In this document: positions 56,765 through 64,000 of the stretch, one piece after another
Position numbering within the stretch: position 1 is the first letter of the stretch
Layout: each line of letters begins with the position of its first letter
DNA from: Pseudomonas putida
Lineage (GTDB): Bacteria > Pseudomonadota > Gammaproteobacteria > Pseudomonadales > Pseudomonadaceae
Assembly (NCBI RefSeq): GCF_022627325.1
Contig: NZ_JAETZZ010000010.1
Span: forward strand, 186,001-250,000
DNA length: 64,000 bases
Direction: 5' to 3'
The notes under the pieces: model-generated
Databases searched by the model: none
Told to the model about the DNA's origin: nothing
The model's input: only the letters and a program-made list of their open reading frames with translations
Made by a program: the position numbers and the translations under genes

Positions 56765-57031
56765 ATGGCGACAATCGAGACAACAGCGCTCGCTCAGGGG
56801 CTGCAGCAGGTGGAAAACAGCTGGCAGGCATATCTCGCTTCACAAAAGCGCACACAGGGGCTGACGGGCAAACAGCTCAGCTCAGCGCTCAAGGCCTGTA
56901 CCCGCGATTACATCAGGTTCCAGAACCAGAGCCAGCAGTTCTACGCCGAAGTGCGCAAGCGCGTGGGGGATGCTGAAAAGCTGGAGCTGGACCGGGTGCT
57001 TTACCCTCACTACTTCACCGACAAACACTGA
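56765..57031 (+). CDS. Small hypothetical helical protein, 88 residues
   Basis: No family recognised. It is soluble and helical (LAQGLQQVENSWQAYLASQK, LSSALKACTRDYIRFQNQS) with a charged C-terminal end (AEKLELDRVLYPHYF). ATG 56765 follows AAGAGGGTGCAGCA, a fair ribosome site. Codon use looks like that of neighbouring genes. It stands alone between the third flavoprotein gene and the amino-acid permease. The pattern could suit a protein-binding adaptor, but nothing proves it. Confidence 0.6.
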   Translation: MATIETTALAQGLQQVENSWQAYLASQKRTQGLTGKQLSSALKACTRDYIRFQNQSQQFYAEVRKRVGDAEKLELDRVLYPHYFTDKH

Positions 57032-57372
57032 GCCGTCTACAGCGCAGGCACCTGGTTGCGCGAACCGGCGCAGCAGGCGCCGGTGGAGACAAGTCAGCGA
57101 GCCAGAAACCTAGGTATGCACTGCTCAAACGCCCAGCAGTGCTGGGCTGATCGAGCTTGCCCCTTCCCATCCGGATACCGGGTCATACCGGACCTGCTGC
57201 GTGGCCGTGCCCTGCCTGCCGGGTACCGTTCTGCTCGACTATGAACTTTCATCACACCCGGTGTGACGCCTGGCCGGCTAATCCCACACGTGTTTGCCGC
57301 TTAAGGTGGCCTGCAAGGTCGTTGTGCAGGCGGCCCATGACAACAACAAGCGAGCAACCGAGGTGCAAGCCG
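57032..57372. other. 341-base region upstream of the permease, with one hairpin
   Basis: It holds a perfect stem GCCCAGCA/TGCTGGGC around one G (57131-57147), possibly a terminator of the small upstream gene, and promoter space for the permease. AACAACAA (57342-57349) matches the Crc/Hfq motif. Open frames in this stretch lack protein character apart from the N-terminal extension of the permease from ATG 57337. Confidence 0.5.
57342..57349 (+). promoter_or_regulatory. Crc/Hfq-type A-rich motif near the permease start
   Basis: AACAACAA lies 24 bases before ATG 57373, or overlaps codons 2-5 if translation starts at 57337. Either position suits translational repression by Hfq and Crc. Confidence 0.5.
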
Positions 57373-58782
57373 ATGCGTGGCGAACAAGGCAAGACAAACA
57401 ACAAGCTGGGGACTGGCTTGAAAGGCAGGCAGGTCACGATGATCTCGATCGGCGGGGTGATAGGCGCCGGCCTTTTCGTAGGCTCAAGCAACGCCATCGT
57501 CACCGCCGGTCCGGCGGTACTGGTGGCGTACCTGATTGCCGCCGCGATCGTGGTGCTGGTGATGCAGATGCTCGGCGAGATGGCCACGGCGCGGCCAGAC
57601 ACCGGCTCGTTTTCATCCTACGCTGACCAGGCCATCGGGCGCTGGGCCGGGTTTTCCATTGGCTGGCTGTACTGGTGGTTCTACGTGCTGGTGATCGCCA
57701 TCGAGGCCATCGTTGCCGGCAACATCCTGGGTGACTGGCTGGGCTTGCCGCACTGGTCCACCGCCTTTGCCATGACCCTGGCACTGGTCTTGTGCAACAG
57801 CCTCAGTGTCGGTTCGTTCGGTACCCTGGAGTACTGGCTATCGCTGTTCAAGGTGGTGTCGATCGTCAGCTTCATCGGGCTCGGCGTGCTGGCGATCCTG
57901 GGCCTGATGCCCGGCTCGTCCACCAGCGGCATCCGCAACCTCTACGCTAACGGCGGCTTCGCCCCGAACGGCAACGTGGCCATCGTCGCTGCGCTGCTGA
58001 CTGCGATGTTCAGCTTCCAAGGCAGCGAGGTGGTGACCATCGCCGCGGCCGAATCACCCGACCCTAAAGCCAACATCAAGAAGGCCATCCGGGCGGTGGT
58101 GTGGCGCCTTGGCCTGTTCTATCTCGGCTCGATGTTCGTGGTGGTGTGCCTGATCCCGTGGAACGCACCAGGCCTGGCACAAGGCTCGTATCAGGCGGTA
58201 CTGAACGCGATGAACATCCCGTGGGCACCCGGCATCATGAGTATCGTGGTACTGGTGGCAGTCACCAGTTGCCTGAACTCGGCCATCTACACAGCGTCGC
58301 GCATGGCCTACTCACTGGCCCGACGCGGCGATGCGCCCAACGCTGTTTCACGCACCACCGCTCAGGGCGTGCCGCTGGTGGCCGTCGCCCTGACCTCGGC
58401 AGCCGCACTTGCGGCCCTGGCCGCCAACTATCTGCTGCCAGCTCAGGTGTTCCAGTTCCTGCTGGCCACCAGCGGTGCACTGGCCTTGCTGATGTATCTG
58501 GTGATCGCCATCACTCAACTGTGCATGCGCCGCAAGCTGGTCGCCCTGGGCCGGCCACTGGCGGTGCGCATGTGGCTGTTCCCGTGGTTGACCCTGTTCA
58601 CCATCGCTTTGATCGTCAGCGTGTTCGCCATCATGGCGGCGTTCCCCGGCCAGCGGGCCGAACTGCTCAGCACTCTGGGGCTGACGGCCGTGCTGGTGGC
58701 CATCGGCGTCCACCTGCAAAAGCGCCAGCCGGCGCTGTCGGCGCAGCGCAGCGCCTTGCAGTTCGAGACCTGCCAGCCATGA
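57373..58782 (+). CDS. Amino-acid permease of the APC/AAP type (GabP-like)
   Basis: A carrier of about 469 residues with twelve membrane segments. The start motif GLKGRQVTMISIGGVIGAGLFVGSS and the following FQGSEVVTIAAAESPDPKANI (cited here as GVIGAGLFVGSS and AAAESPDPKANI) are typical of the amino-acid transporter AAP branch, closest in feel to GabP. Likely substrates are GABA or another amino acid, imported with protons. ATG 57373 follows GAGG nine bases upstream; ATG 57337 is an alternative adding twelve residues. It precedes a cupin gene 122 bases away on the same strand. Confidence 0.88.
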   Translation: MRGEQGKTNNKLGTGLKGRQVTMISIGGVIGAGLFVGSSNAIVTAGPAVLVAYLIAAAIVVLVMQMLGEMATARPDTGSFSSYADQAIGRWAGFSIGWLYWWFYVLVIAIEAIVAGNILGDWLGLPHWSTAFAMTLALVLCNSLSVGSFGTLEYWLSLFKVVSIVSFIGLGVLAILGLMPGSSTSGIRNLYANGGFAPNGNVAIVAALLTAMFSFQGSEVVTIAAAESPDPKANIKKAIRAVVWRLGLFYLGSMFVVVCLIPWNAPGLAQGSYQAVLNAMNIPWAPGIMSIVVLVAVTSCLNSAIYTASRMAYSLARRGDAPNAVSRTTAQGVPLVAVALTSAAALAALAANYLLPAQVFQFLLATSGALALLMYLVIAITQLCMRRKLVALGRPLAVRMWLFPWLTLFTIALIVSVFAIMAAFPGQRAELLSTLGLTAVLVAIGVHLQKRQPALSAQRSALQFETCQP

Positions 58783-58904
58783 CTCAGCGTCATAGCCGGT
58801 GTGCCGAACACGCCCTTTTTCACCCTGCAGCGCACCCCTAAGCTGCCTGCAACCCCGGCCCTGAACGGGCCGGGGATTCAAGAAAACCAACTGTGGAAGC
58901 CCTC

Positions 58905-59441
58905 ATGAGTATTGCCCCCAAACCCGACGAACTGGCCATCCCCTATCAACTGCCGCAAGTACCGTTCATGTCCCCCGACATGGTTCACCCCGGTGTACTC
59001 GGCAAGTGGCTCGAAGACGACCACCTGTGGGTCCCGGTGACCGCGTCGGTATCATTCAAGCCCTTGCTGCTGAGTGTCTCTGGCGGCTATTACATCAACC
59101 TGCTGCGGGTGCGCCAGAGCGGTGTTCTGTCGCGTCACCGTCACACCGGCGGCGTGCATGCACTGGTACTCAAAGGCCGCTGGTACTACCTGGAGCACGA
59201 CTGGGTCGCCGAGGAAGGCTCGTTCGCCTTCGAGCCACCAGGCGAAACGCACACCCTGTTCGTGCCTGAGGACGTGGAAGAGATGATCACCTGGTTCCAT
59301 GTGCAAGGCGGTTACACCTATGTCGACCCACAGGGGGTCGCCGTCGGGTACGAAGACGTGTTCACCAAGCTGGAGGCCGCTCGCGCTCACTACAAGGCGC
59401 TCGGGCTGCCCGACGACTACATCGAACAGTTCATTCGCTGA
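58905..59441 (+). CDS. Cupin protein of the 2,4'-dihydroxyacetophenone dioxygenase type
   Basis: A 178-residue cupin. The metal motif is visible as SRHRHTGGVHALVLKG, with a second cupin motif around FAFEPPGETHTLFVPED. The N-terminus (IPYQLPQVPFMSPDMV) and the length fit the 2,4'-dihydroxyacetophenone dioxygenase-like family, whose founding member cleaves a C-C bond with a single iron. Real substrates of most members are unknown; some may be ureido- or amine-related. ATG 58905 has GTGGAAGCCCTC upstream. It lies upstream of a LysR gene in the same direction. Confidence 0.82.
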   Translation: MSIAPKPDELAIPYQLPQVPFMSPDMVHPGVLGKWLEDDHLWVPVTASVSFKPLLLSVSGGYYINLLRVRQSGVLSRHRHTGGVHALVLKGRWYYLEHDWVAEEGSFAFEPPGETHTLFVPEDVEEMITWFHVQGGYTYVDPQGVAVGYEDVFTKLEAARAHYKALGLPDDYIEQFIR

Positions 59442-59537
59442 GCGACGGACACGCCAACGCCCCCTCGTATCCTGATACACGCGGGTTGCTACCCCGACGC
59501 GGCGCTGCCAGCATTCTGCTGACAACGGAGGCAGAAC

Positions 59538-60443
59538 ATGGACAACTACTCACAACTGCTGGCCTTCCTCGGCGCTGCCGAACACGGCAACTTTTCTGCT
59601 GCGGCGCGTGCTTGCGGCATGACGCCGTCGGCCATCAGCAAGCTGATCTCGCGCCTGGAAGACCGCCTGCAGGTACGCCTGTTCCAGCGGGGCACCCGCA
59701 GCCTGACGCTGACCGAGGAAGGTGCCGCCTACCTGGTCAGCGCCCGGGCAGTCAGCAATGCCATGGCAGAGGCCGACTCGCTAGCCGAAGCCTTTCCTAC
59801 CCGCGTCAGTGGCACGCTGCGGGTCCACACCATGACCACCTTCGCCAAGCACCAGATCATCCCCTGGCTACCAGAGTTTCTTGCCGCCTACCCGGGGCTG
59901 ACCGTGGATATCCAGGTCGGCGCGCAGTTCAGCGATCAGTTCGATCAGGGGCTGGACGTAGCGATCCACAGTGGCGTACTGCCCGACTCCTCGCGCATTG
60001 CCCGCAAGATCGGCCAAAGCCGCTGGATCCTCTGCGCATCGCCCGCCTACCTGGCCAAGCACGGCACACCGGCAAACCCTGAACAACTGCTGCAGCACAC
60101 CTGTTTTTCCTTCGGTTTCAGCAGCGTGTGGAACACCTGGGGGTTCGTGGTCGATGGCCAGGCCATCACCGTGCCGGTGGTCCCCAAGGCCACGTTCGGC
60201 CAGGGCGACCTGCTACGCGACCTGGCGCTAGGCGGCGCTGGCATCGTGCGTCTGGCGGAGTTTCATATCGGCCAGGACATTCAGGAGGGCCGCCTGGTGC
60301 CCCTGCTGCAGGCCTATGCCCAGGACAGCGTCGAACCGCTTTACATGATCTACACCAATCGCAAACACCTCAGCCCGCGAATCCGCGTGTTCCGCGACTT
60401 TCTCGAACAGAAGCTCGCCAGCAGCCCGTGGAACACCCGCTGA
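59538..60443 (+). CDS. LysR-family transcriptional regulator
   Basis: A 301-residue LysR protein. The winged helix covers residues 5-65 (LLAFLGAAEHGNFSAAARAC, TPSAISKLISRLEDRL, LFQRGTRSLTLTEEG) and the type 2 periplasmic-binding effector domain about 90-295. The domain layout is of the CrgA/DsdC-like group with short hinge. It is transcribed in the same direction as the permease, the cupin and the class III aminotransferase that follow, 71 bases before the latter. It may regulate any of these; the closest is the aminotransferase. Confidence 0.9.
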   Translation: MDNYSQLLAFLGAAEHGNFSAAARACGMTPSAISKLISRLEDRLQVRLFQRGTRSLTLTEEGAAYLVSARAVSNAMAEADSLAEAFPTRVSGTLRVHTMTTFAKHQIIPWLPEFLAAYPGLTVDIQVGAQFSDQFDQGLDVAIHSGVLPDSSRIARKIGQSRWILCASPAYLAKHGTPANPEQLLQHTCFSFGFSSVWNTWGFVVDGQAITVPVVPKATFGQGDLLRDLALGGAGIVRLAEFHIGQDIQEGRLVPLLQAYAQDSVEPLYMIYTNRKHLSPRIRVFRDFLEQKLASSPWNTR

Positions 60444-60514
60444 GAAAACCAAACCCGACCAGCAGAACCTGACGCGCCGTCAGCCCTGCTGCGCACAACG
60501 ACACAGAGGTACTG

Positions 60515-61777
60515 ATGCGCAATCTCGTAGGCGATGTTTCCAGCGCCGCCCGTATCCTGCCGGCACTCGAAGGGCAGGCCCTGTTCATCCGCAATGGCAA
60601 AGGCCCGTACCTGTGGGATGATCTGGGCCGGCGCTACATCGACACAGCACTGGGCTTCGGCGCCGTACTGCTCGGCCATGCCGATGACGGGGTAAATGCG
60701 CAGGTGGCCCAGGCACTAGCCGACGCCGCCTCGCCCTCTTGGGCCCACGTGCGCGAACATGCTGCCGCCAGTGCGCTGGCAGCGCACACCGGCGCCCTCA
60801 GTCGAGTGATCTTCACCAACTCTGGCAGCGAGGCGGTTCACCTGGCCTGCCGCGCTGCACGCGCTTACACCGGGCGCGGGCGAATCGCCAAGATGGCGGC
60901 CGGCTTCGACGGCTGGTTCGACGATGTCAGTTTCGGCAACGTCGGGTCGCCCGAGGCTGCGTTCGCTGATGGCGAGCGCCCCTCCACGGCCCGAACCACA
61001 CTGCTGCGTTTCAACGACTTCGACGATGTGGAGCAATTGTTCGAGCAAGACCCGGACATCGCTGCCGTGCTGCTGGAACCGATGCTCGCCAACGCCGGCT
61101 GCATCATGCCGGCGCCAGGTTACCTGCAGCATGTGCAGGACGTGGCTCATCGCCATGGTGCGCTGGTGATCAGCGACGAGGTGCTGATGGGCTTTCGCCT
61201 GCATGCCGGCCTGGCCAGCCTGCAGGCAGGCCTTGACCCGGACATCGCCAGCGTCGGTAAAGCCATCGGCAACGGTGTACCGGTATCGGCGATCGTCGGC
61301 AAACCGCACGTTCTGGCCGGCTTCGAACAGGGCAAGGTGCTGCGCGGCGGCACCTTTAGTGGCAACCCGATGGCCTGTGCGGCGGTACTTGGCACGCTGG
61401 CACAACTGGACAGCGCCGCTTACCCAGAGCTGATCGAGCGTGGCGAAAAGCTACGCCACACCGTCCAGGCGATCTTCAAGGCCCGGGGCATAACCATCAG
61501 CACCAGTGGCTACGGCAACGTGTTCGCCATCTGGCCGTGCGAGCGTGCGCCAGCCGATTATGAAGAAGCCGCCGCCTTCGCCGACGCAGCGTTCAGCCAG
61601 GCGCTGCACCTGGCGCTACGTGCCGAGGGTGTGCTGGTGATGCCCTCGCCGTATGGGCGCATCTACCTGTCGTTCGAGCACAGCGATGAAATTGTCGAAC
61701 AGATGGTCCGCGCGTTTGAAGCGGCAGCAGTGCGCCTGGCGCCACGTTTTGCGGAGGGTGGCGTCAATACCCGATGA
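60515..61777 (+). CDS. Class III aminotransferase (glutamate-1-semialdehyde aminomutase-like)
   Basis: A 420-residue PLP enzyme of fold type I. The PLP lysine is K249 in SVGKAIGNGVP, preceded by VISDEVLMGFRL and VLLEPMLANAGCIMP; FTNSGSEAVHLACRAARAYTG is the phosphate-binding region. The overall look is that of glutamate-1-semialdehyde-aminomutase-like enzymes that act on amino acids or amines in catabolic or secondary pathways. Substrate unknown. It follows the LysR gene and ends at a perfect hairpin. ATG 60515 has AGAGGTACTG upstream. Confidence 0.9.
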   Translation: MRNLVGDVSSAARILPALEGQALFIRNGKGPYLWDDLGRRYIDTALGFGAVLLGHADDGVNAQVAQALADAASPSWAHVREHAAASALAAHTGALSRVIFTNSGSEAVHLACRAARAYTGRGRIAKMAAGFDGWFDDVSFGNVGSPEAAFADGERPSTARTTLLRFNDFDDVEQLFEQDPDIAAVLLEPMLANAGCIMPAPGYLQHVQDVAHRHGALVISDEVLMGFRLHAGLASLQAGLDPDIASVGKAIGNGVPVSAIVGKPHVLAGFEQGKVLRGGTFSGNPMACAAVLGTLAQLDSAAYPELIERGEKLRHTVQAIFKARGITISTSGYGNVFAIWPCERAPADYEEAAAFADAAFSQALHLALRAEGVLVMPSPYGRIYLSFEHSDEIVEQMVRAFEAAAVRLAPRFAEGGVNTR

Positions 61778-61807
61778 ACTGAGGGTGCAGCACATAAGCA
61801 GCCAGGA

Positions 61808-61826
61808 AGGCGCCCCAGGGGCGCCT
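61808..61826 (+). terminator. Hairpin after the class III aminotransferase gene
   Basis: AGGCGCCCC and GGGGCGCCT form a perfect nine-base-pair stem around a single A, 31 bases after the aminotransferase stop. Without a T-run, so a Rho-dependent or attenuator role is also possible. Confidence 0.5.
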
Positions 61827-61962
61827 CATCAATCGCACTGATGATGACTATCGAAAGGCCCGCCTGTCGGCCCGGCAGACGGGCCCCGTATACTGCCCGC
61901 CGGATTCTCCCCCGCTCCACGCGCCTGCTCAAGGCGACACTCCCCTTCTGGAACCTCGCACC

Positions 61963-63189
61963 ATGTCAAATACCAGCCCGGCCCCAGGTGGCCTGCCCGA
62001 ACACAGTCAGCAAAGCGTCAAACAGCAGTGGCTGGCGATTCTATCGGTCGCCGTGGGCGCCTTCGCCCTGGTGACCAGCGAGTTTTTGCCGGTAGGCGTA
62101 TTGAACGATGTCGCCAGTGACCTGGGCATCAGTGCTGGCCACGCCGGCCTGATGGTCACTCTGCCCGGGATCATGGCCGCCCTCGCCGCCCCCTTGCTGT
62201 CGGTGGGCATCGGCGCCCTGGACCGGCGCTATCTGTTGATCGGCCTGACTCTGATCATGATCATCGCCAACGCGGTGGTGGCCTATGCCAGCGACTTCAA
62301 CCTGTTGCTGTTCGGCCGCGTGCTGCTGGGCATCAGCATCGGCGGTTTCTGGGCTACCGCCATTGCCCTGAGCGGCCGCCTGGCACCCAAGGGGGTGGGC
62401 GTTGCCCAGGCCACCTCGATCATCATGGTCGGTGTGACCCTGGCCACCGTGCTGGGCGTGCCGGTAGGCACCTGGCTCAGTGGCCTGCTGGGCTGGCGCA
62501 TGACCTTCCTGGTCACGGCCTTGGTCGGCGTCCCGGTACTGCTGGCGCAGATCCTGCTGCTGCCGCGCCTGAACCCGGACAAGGCCATCCGCATCAGTGA
62601 CCTGCCAGCGCTGTTCATCAACCCACAAGCCCGGGTTGGCCTGATTGCGGTGTTGCTGATCGGCCTGGCGCACTTTGCCGCCTACACCTACGTCGCGCCC
62701 TTCTTCAAGCAGCATTCCGGTTTCGATGGGCCGACCATCGGCTCGCTGTTGCTGCTGTATGGCGTAGCCGGGGTGATGGGCAATATCTTCGCCGGTTTCG
62801 CCGCCAACCAAAGCGTGCGTCACACCCTGTTGCTGGTCGCGTTGATGATCGGCGTCAGCACCGCCCTGTTCCCCCACTTCGCCACCGGCATGACGGGGGC
62901 GGCGATGCTGATCGCGCTCTGGGGCTTCGCCTTCGGCGCTTTCCCGGCCTGCGCCAGTATCTGGATGTTTGTCGTCGCGCCCAAGGACGTCGAACGAGGC
63001 ATGCCACTGTTCGTCGCCATGTTCCAGGTGATCATCGCGCTGGGCTCGTTCTTCGGCGGGCAAATCGTCGACCAGCTGGGCAGCTCGGTGCTGCTGGGCC
63101 TGGCCACGGCATTGGTGGGCTGCGGTTTTGTCACGGTGCTGGTGCTGGGGCGCAGCGTCAGCAATAGCGCTGCGGCGCAGGCGTGCTGA
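61963..63189 (+). CDS. MFS transporter of the DHA1/AraJ efflux type
   Basis: A 408-residue carrier with twelve membrane segments. The pattern WLAILSVAVGAFALVTSEFLPVGVL (as FALVTSEFLPVGVL), GALDRRYLLIGLT in the 2-3 loop and GISIGGFWATAIALSGRLAP fits the DHA1 sugar/drug efflux branch (YdhP/AraJ/NepI). Likely role is export of a sugar, purine or drug. ATG 61963 agrees with a short cytoplasmic N-terminus before the first membrane segment. It is a single gene, and a dehydratase-like gene follows 89 bases later. Confidence 0.9.
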   Translation: MSNTSPAPGGLPEHSQQSVKQQWLAILSVAVGAFALVTSEFLPVGVLNDVASDLGISAGHAGLMVTLPGIMAALAAPLLSVGIGALDRRYLLIGLTLIMIIANAVVAYASDFNLLLFGRVLLGISIGGFWATAIALSGRLAPKGVGVAQATSIIMVGVTLATVLGVPVGTWLSGLLGWRMTFLVTALVGVPVLLAQILLLPRLNPDKAIRISDLPALFINPQARVGLIAVLLIGLAHFAAYTYVAPFFKQHSGFDGPTIGSLLLLYGVAGVMGNIFAGFAANQSVRHTLLLVALMIGVSTALFPHFATGMTGAAMLIALWGFAFGAFPACASIWMFVVAPKDVERGMPLFVAMFQVIIALGSFFGGQIVDQLGSSVLLGLATALVGCGFVTVLVLGRSVSNSAAAQAC

Positions 63190-63278
63190 CAGGCAGGGTG
63201 TAATCACCGCACATTCAATGACCTGCAACTGGCCTGCCGCGTTACCATTGGCCCCTACCTGAAGCATGGAGCTACGCA

Positions 63279-64000
63279 ATGACGCTGCATATCCACACCC
63301 CGCTGATCGAATCCCGCCCGCTGTCGCTGGCCGCTGGTCGCTCGATCTGGCTGAAGCTCGACGCACTTCAGCCCTGTGGCTCGTTCAAGCTGCGTGGGGT
63401 GGGCCATGCCTGCGAAGCGCACCATGCCCGGGGCGCCCGCCATTTCGTGTCTTCATCCGGTGGCAATGCCGGCCTGGCCGTCGCCTACGCCGGGCGCAAG
63501 CTGGGTGTGCCGGTCACCGTGGTGGTGCCTGAGACCACCACCGAACGCGCCAAGGAACTGTTGCACCTGGAGGGTGCCAAGGTGGTGGTGCATGGCAGCT
63601 CGTGGCAGGAGGCCAACGCGTTGGCGCAAACCCTGGTCGGGCCGGACGATGCCTTCATTCACCCCTTCGATGACCCGCTGCTGTGGGCCGGGCATGCCAG
63701 CCTTGTGGATGAAGTGGCGGCAACCGGCTACAAGCCCGATGCGGTGGTGCTGTCAGTGGGCGGCGGCGGCCTGCTCAGTGGCGTGGTCGAAGGGCTCAAG
63801 CGCAACGGCTGGCACGATGTCCCTGTGCTGGCGGTGGAAACCGAGGGCGCGGCCTCGCTGCACACGGCAGTGCAGGCAGGTCACCCGGTAGAGCTGCAGC
63901 GCCTCACATCGGTGGCGACATCGCTGGGCGCCAAGCGTGTCGCCGACCAGGCCCTGGCGTGCGTGCAGGAACATCCGGTGCACAGCGTTCTGGTCAGCGA
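63279..64000 (+). CDS. Serine/threonine dehydratase-like PLP enzyme, cut by the window edge
   Basis: The reading frame opens at ATG 63279 and is still open at the last base (about 240 codons seen). It is a fold-type II PLP enzyme: LQPCGSFKLRG with the PLP lysine K37, SSGGNAGLAVAYAGRKLG, VVVPETTTERAKELL and the phosphate-binding SVGGGGLLSG. This matches catabolic L-serine/threonine dehydratases of the short, single-domain type. It would turn L-serine into pyruvate and ammonia. The C-terminus lies outside the window. Confidence 0.88.
   Translation, partial: MTLHIHTPLIESRPLSLAAGRSIWLKLDALQPCGSFKLRGVGHACEAHHARGARHFVSSSGGNAGLAVAYAGRKLGVPVTVVVPETTTERAKELLHLEGAKVVVHGSSWQEANALAQTLVGPDDAFIHPFDDPLLWAGHASLVDEVAATGYKPDAVVLSVGGGGLLSGVVEGLKRNGWHDVPVLAVETEGAASLHTAVQAGHPVELQRLTSVATSLGAKRVADQALACVQEHPVHSVLVS

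Noticed and set aside
1..64000. CRISPR arrays, insertion sequences, prophage or integron features
   Set aside because: No regularly spaced repeats, transposase, integrase or phage structural genes were seen on either strand. The inverted-repeat element at 19146-19281 has no transposase.

Overview
The window looks like chromosome of a Pseudomonas putida-group bacterium. It is GC-rich, uses mostly ATG starts with GGAG/AGGAG ribosome sites, and carries gene blocks familiar from that group: glcC-glcDEFG, the bktB/hbd/tetR cluster, codB-pucR-codA and the mannitol dehydrogenase/phosphatase fusion. No rRNA, tRNA, CRISPR array, insertion sequence or phage gene was seen. About 63 genes are annotated; the last one runs off the right edge.

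Layout. 0.1-3.2 kb: a MocR-type regulator, a broken WYL-type regulator and a small membrane protein. 3.3-7.0 kb: a leftward cytosine uptake and deamination operon (codB-pucR-codA). 7.2-9.0 kb: a glutathione transferase, an acetyltransferase and a DUF2388 protein. 9.2-14.3 kb: glycolate oxidation (glcC divergent from glcDEFG) with two clear GlcC-type operators and a Crc/Hfq-type A-rich motif before glcD. 14.5-15.3 kb: a small unknown gene, a hexanucleotide repeat and a strongly structured non-coding block. 15.3-19.1 kb: an AraC regulator divergent from thiolase, hydroxyacyl-CoA dehydrogenase and TetR genes. 19.3-23.1 kb: an ECF sigma/anti-sigma pair divergent from a bufferin-type (DUF2282/DUF692/DUF2063/DoxX) copper peptide operon; both sides carry GTAACC-N16-CGAA promoters. 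23.6-34.0 kb: osmotic and envelope genes (mtlD fusion, MscS channel), an MFS carrier, an ABC exporter, a subtilase-like protein and small hydrophilic stress-type proteins.

34.2-42.3 kb is a compact uptake and catabolic unit: binding protein, permease, a single 828-residue permease-ATPase-ATPase fusion, a cytosine-deaminase-like amidohydrolase with altered active-site residues, a GntR/FCD regulator and a cytoplasmic gamma-glutamyltransferase-like enzyme. Promoters at both ends carry the same paired TGCTAGCA palindromes with identical 21-bp spacing, which ties the unit to one regulator. 42.4-46.1 kb holds CsbD/DUF883-type stress proteins and a PAS-LuxR regulator.

46.2-56.6 kb is the most attractive candidate for an undescribed pathway. 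Two IclR-regulated modules contain a non-canonical shikimate-dehydrogenase-family enzyme, three paralogous flavoprotein dehydrogenases, a NIPSNAP protein, a xylose-isomerase-like TIM barrel and a Gfo/Idh/MocA dehydrogenase. Each IclR gene has its own repeated palindrome in the neighbouring promoters. The enzyme set suggests stepwise oxidation or desaturation of a hydroxylated six-membered ring, but the substrate cannot be read from the sequence. 56.7-64 kb: a small unknown protein, an amino-acid permease, a cupin dioxygenase-like protein, a LysR regulator, a class III aminotransferase, an MFS exporter and the start of a serine/threonine dehydratase-like gene.
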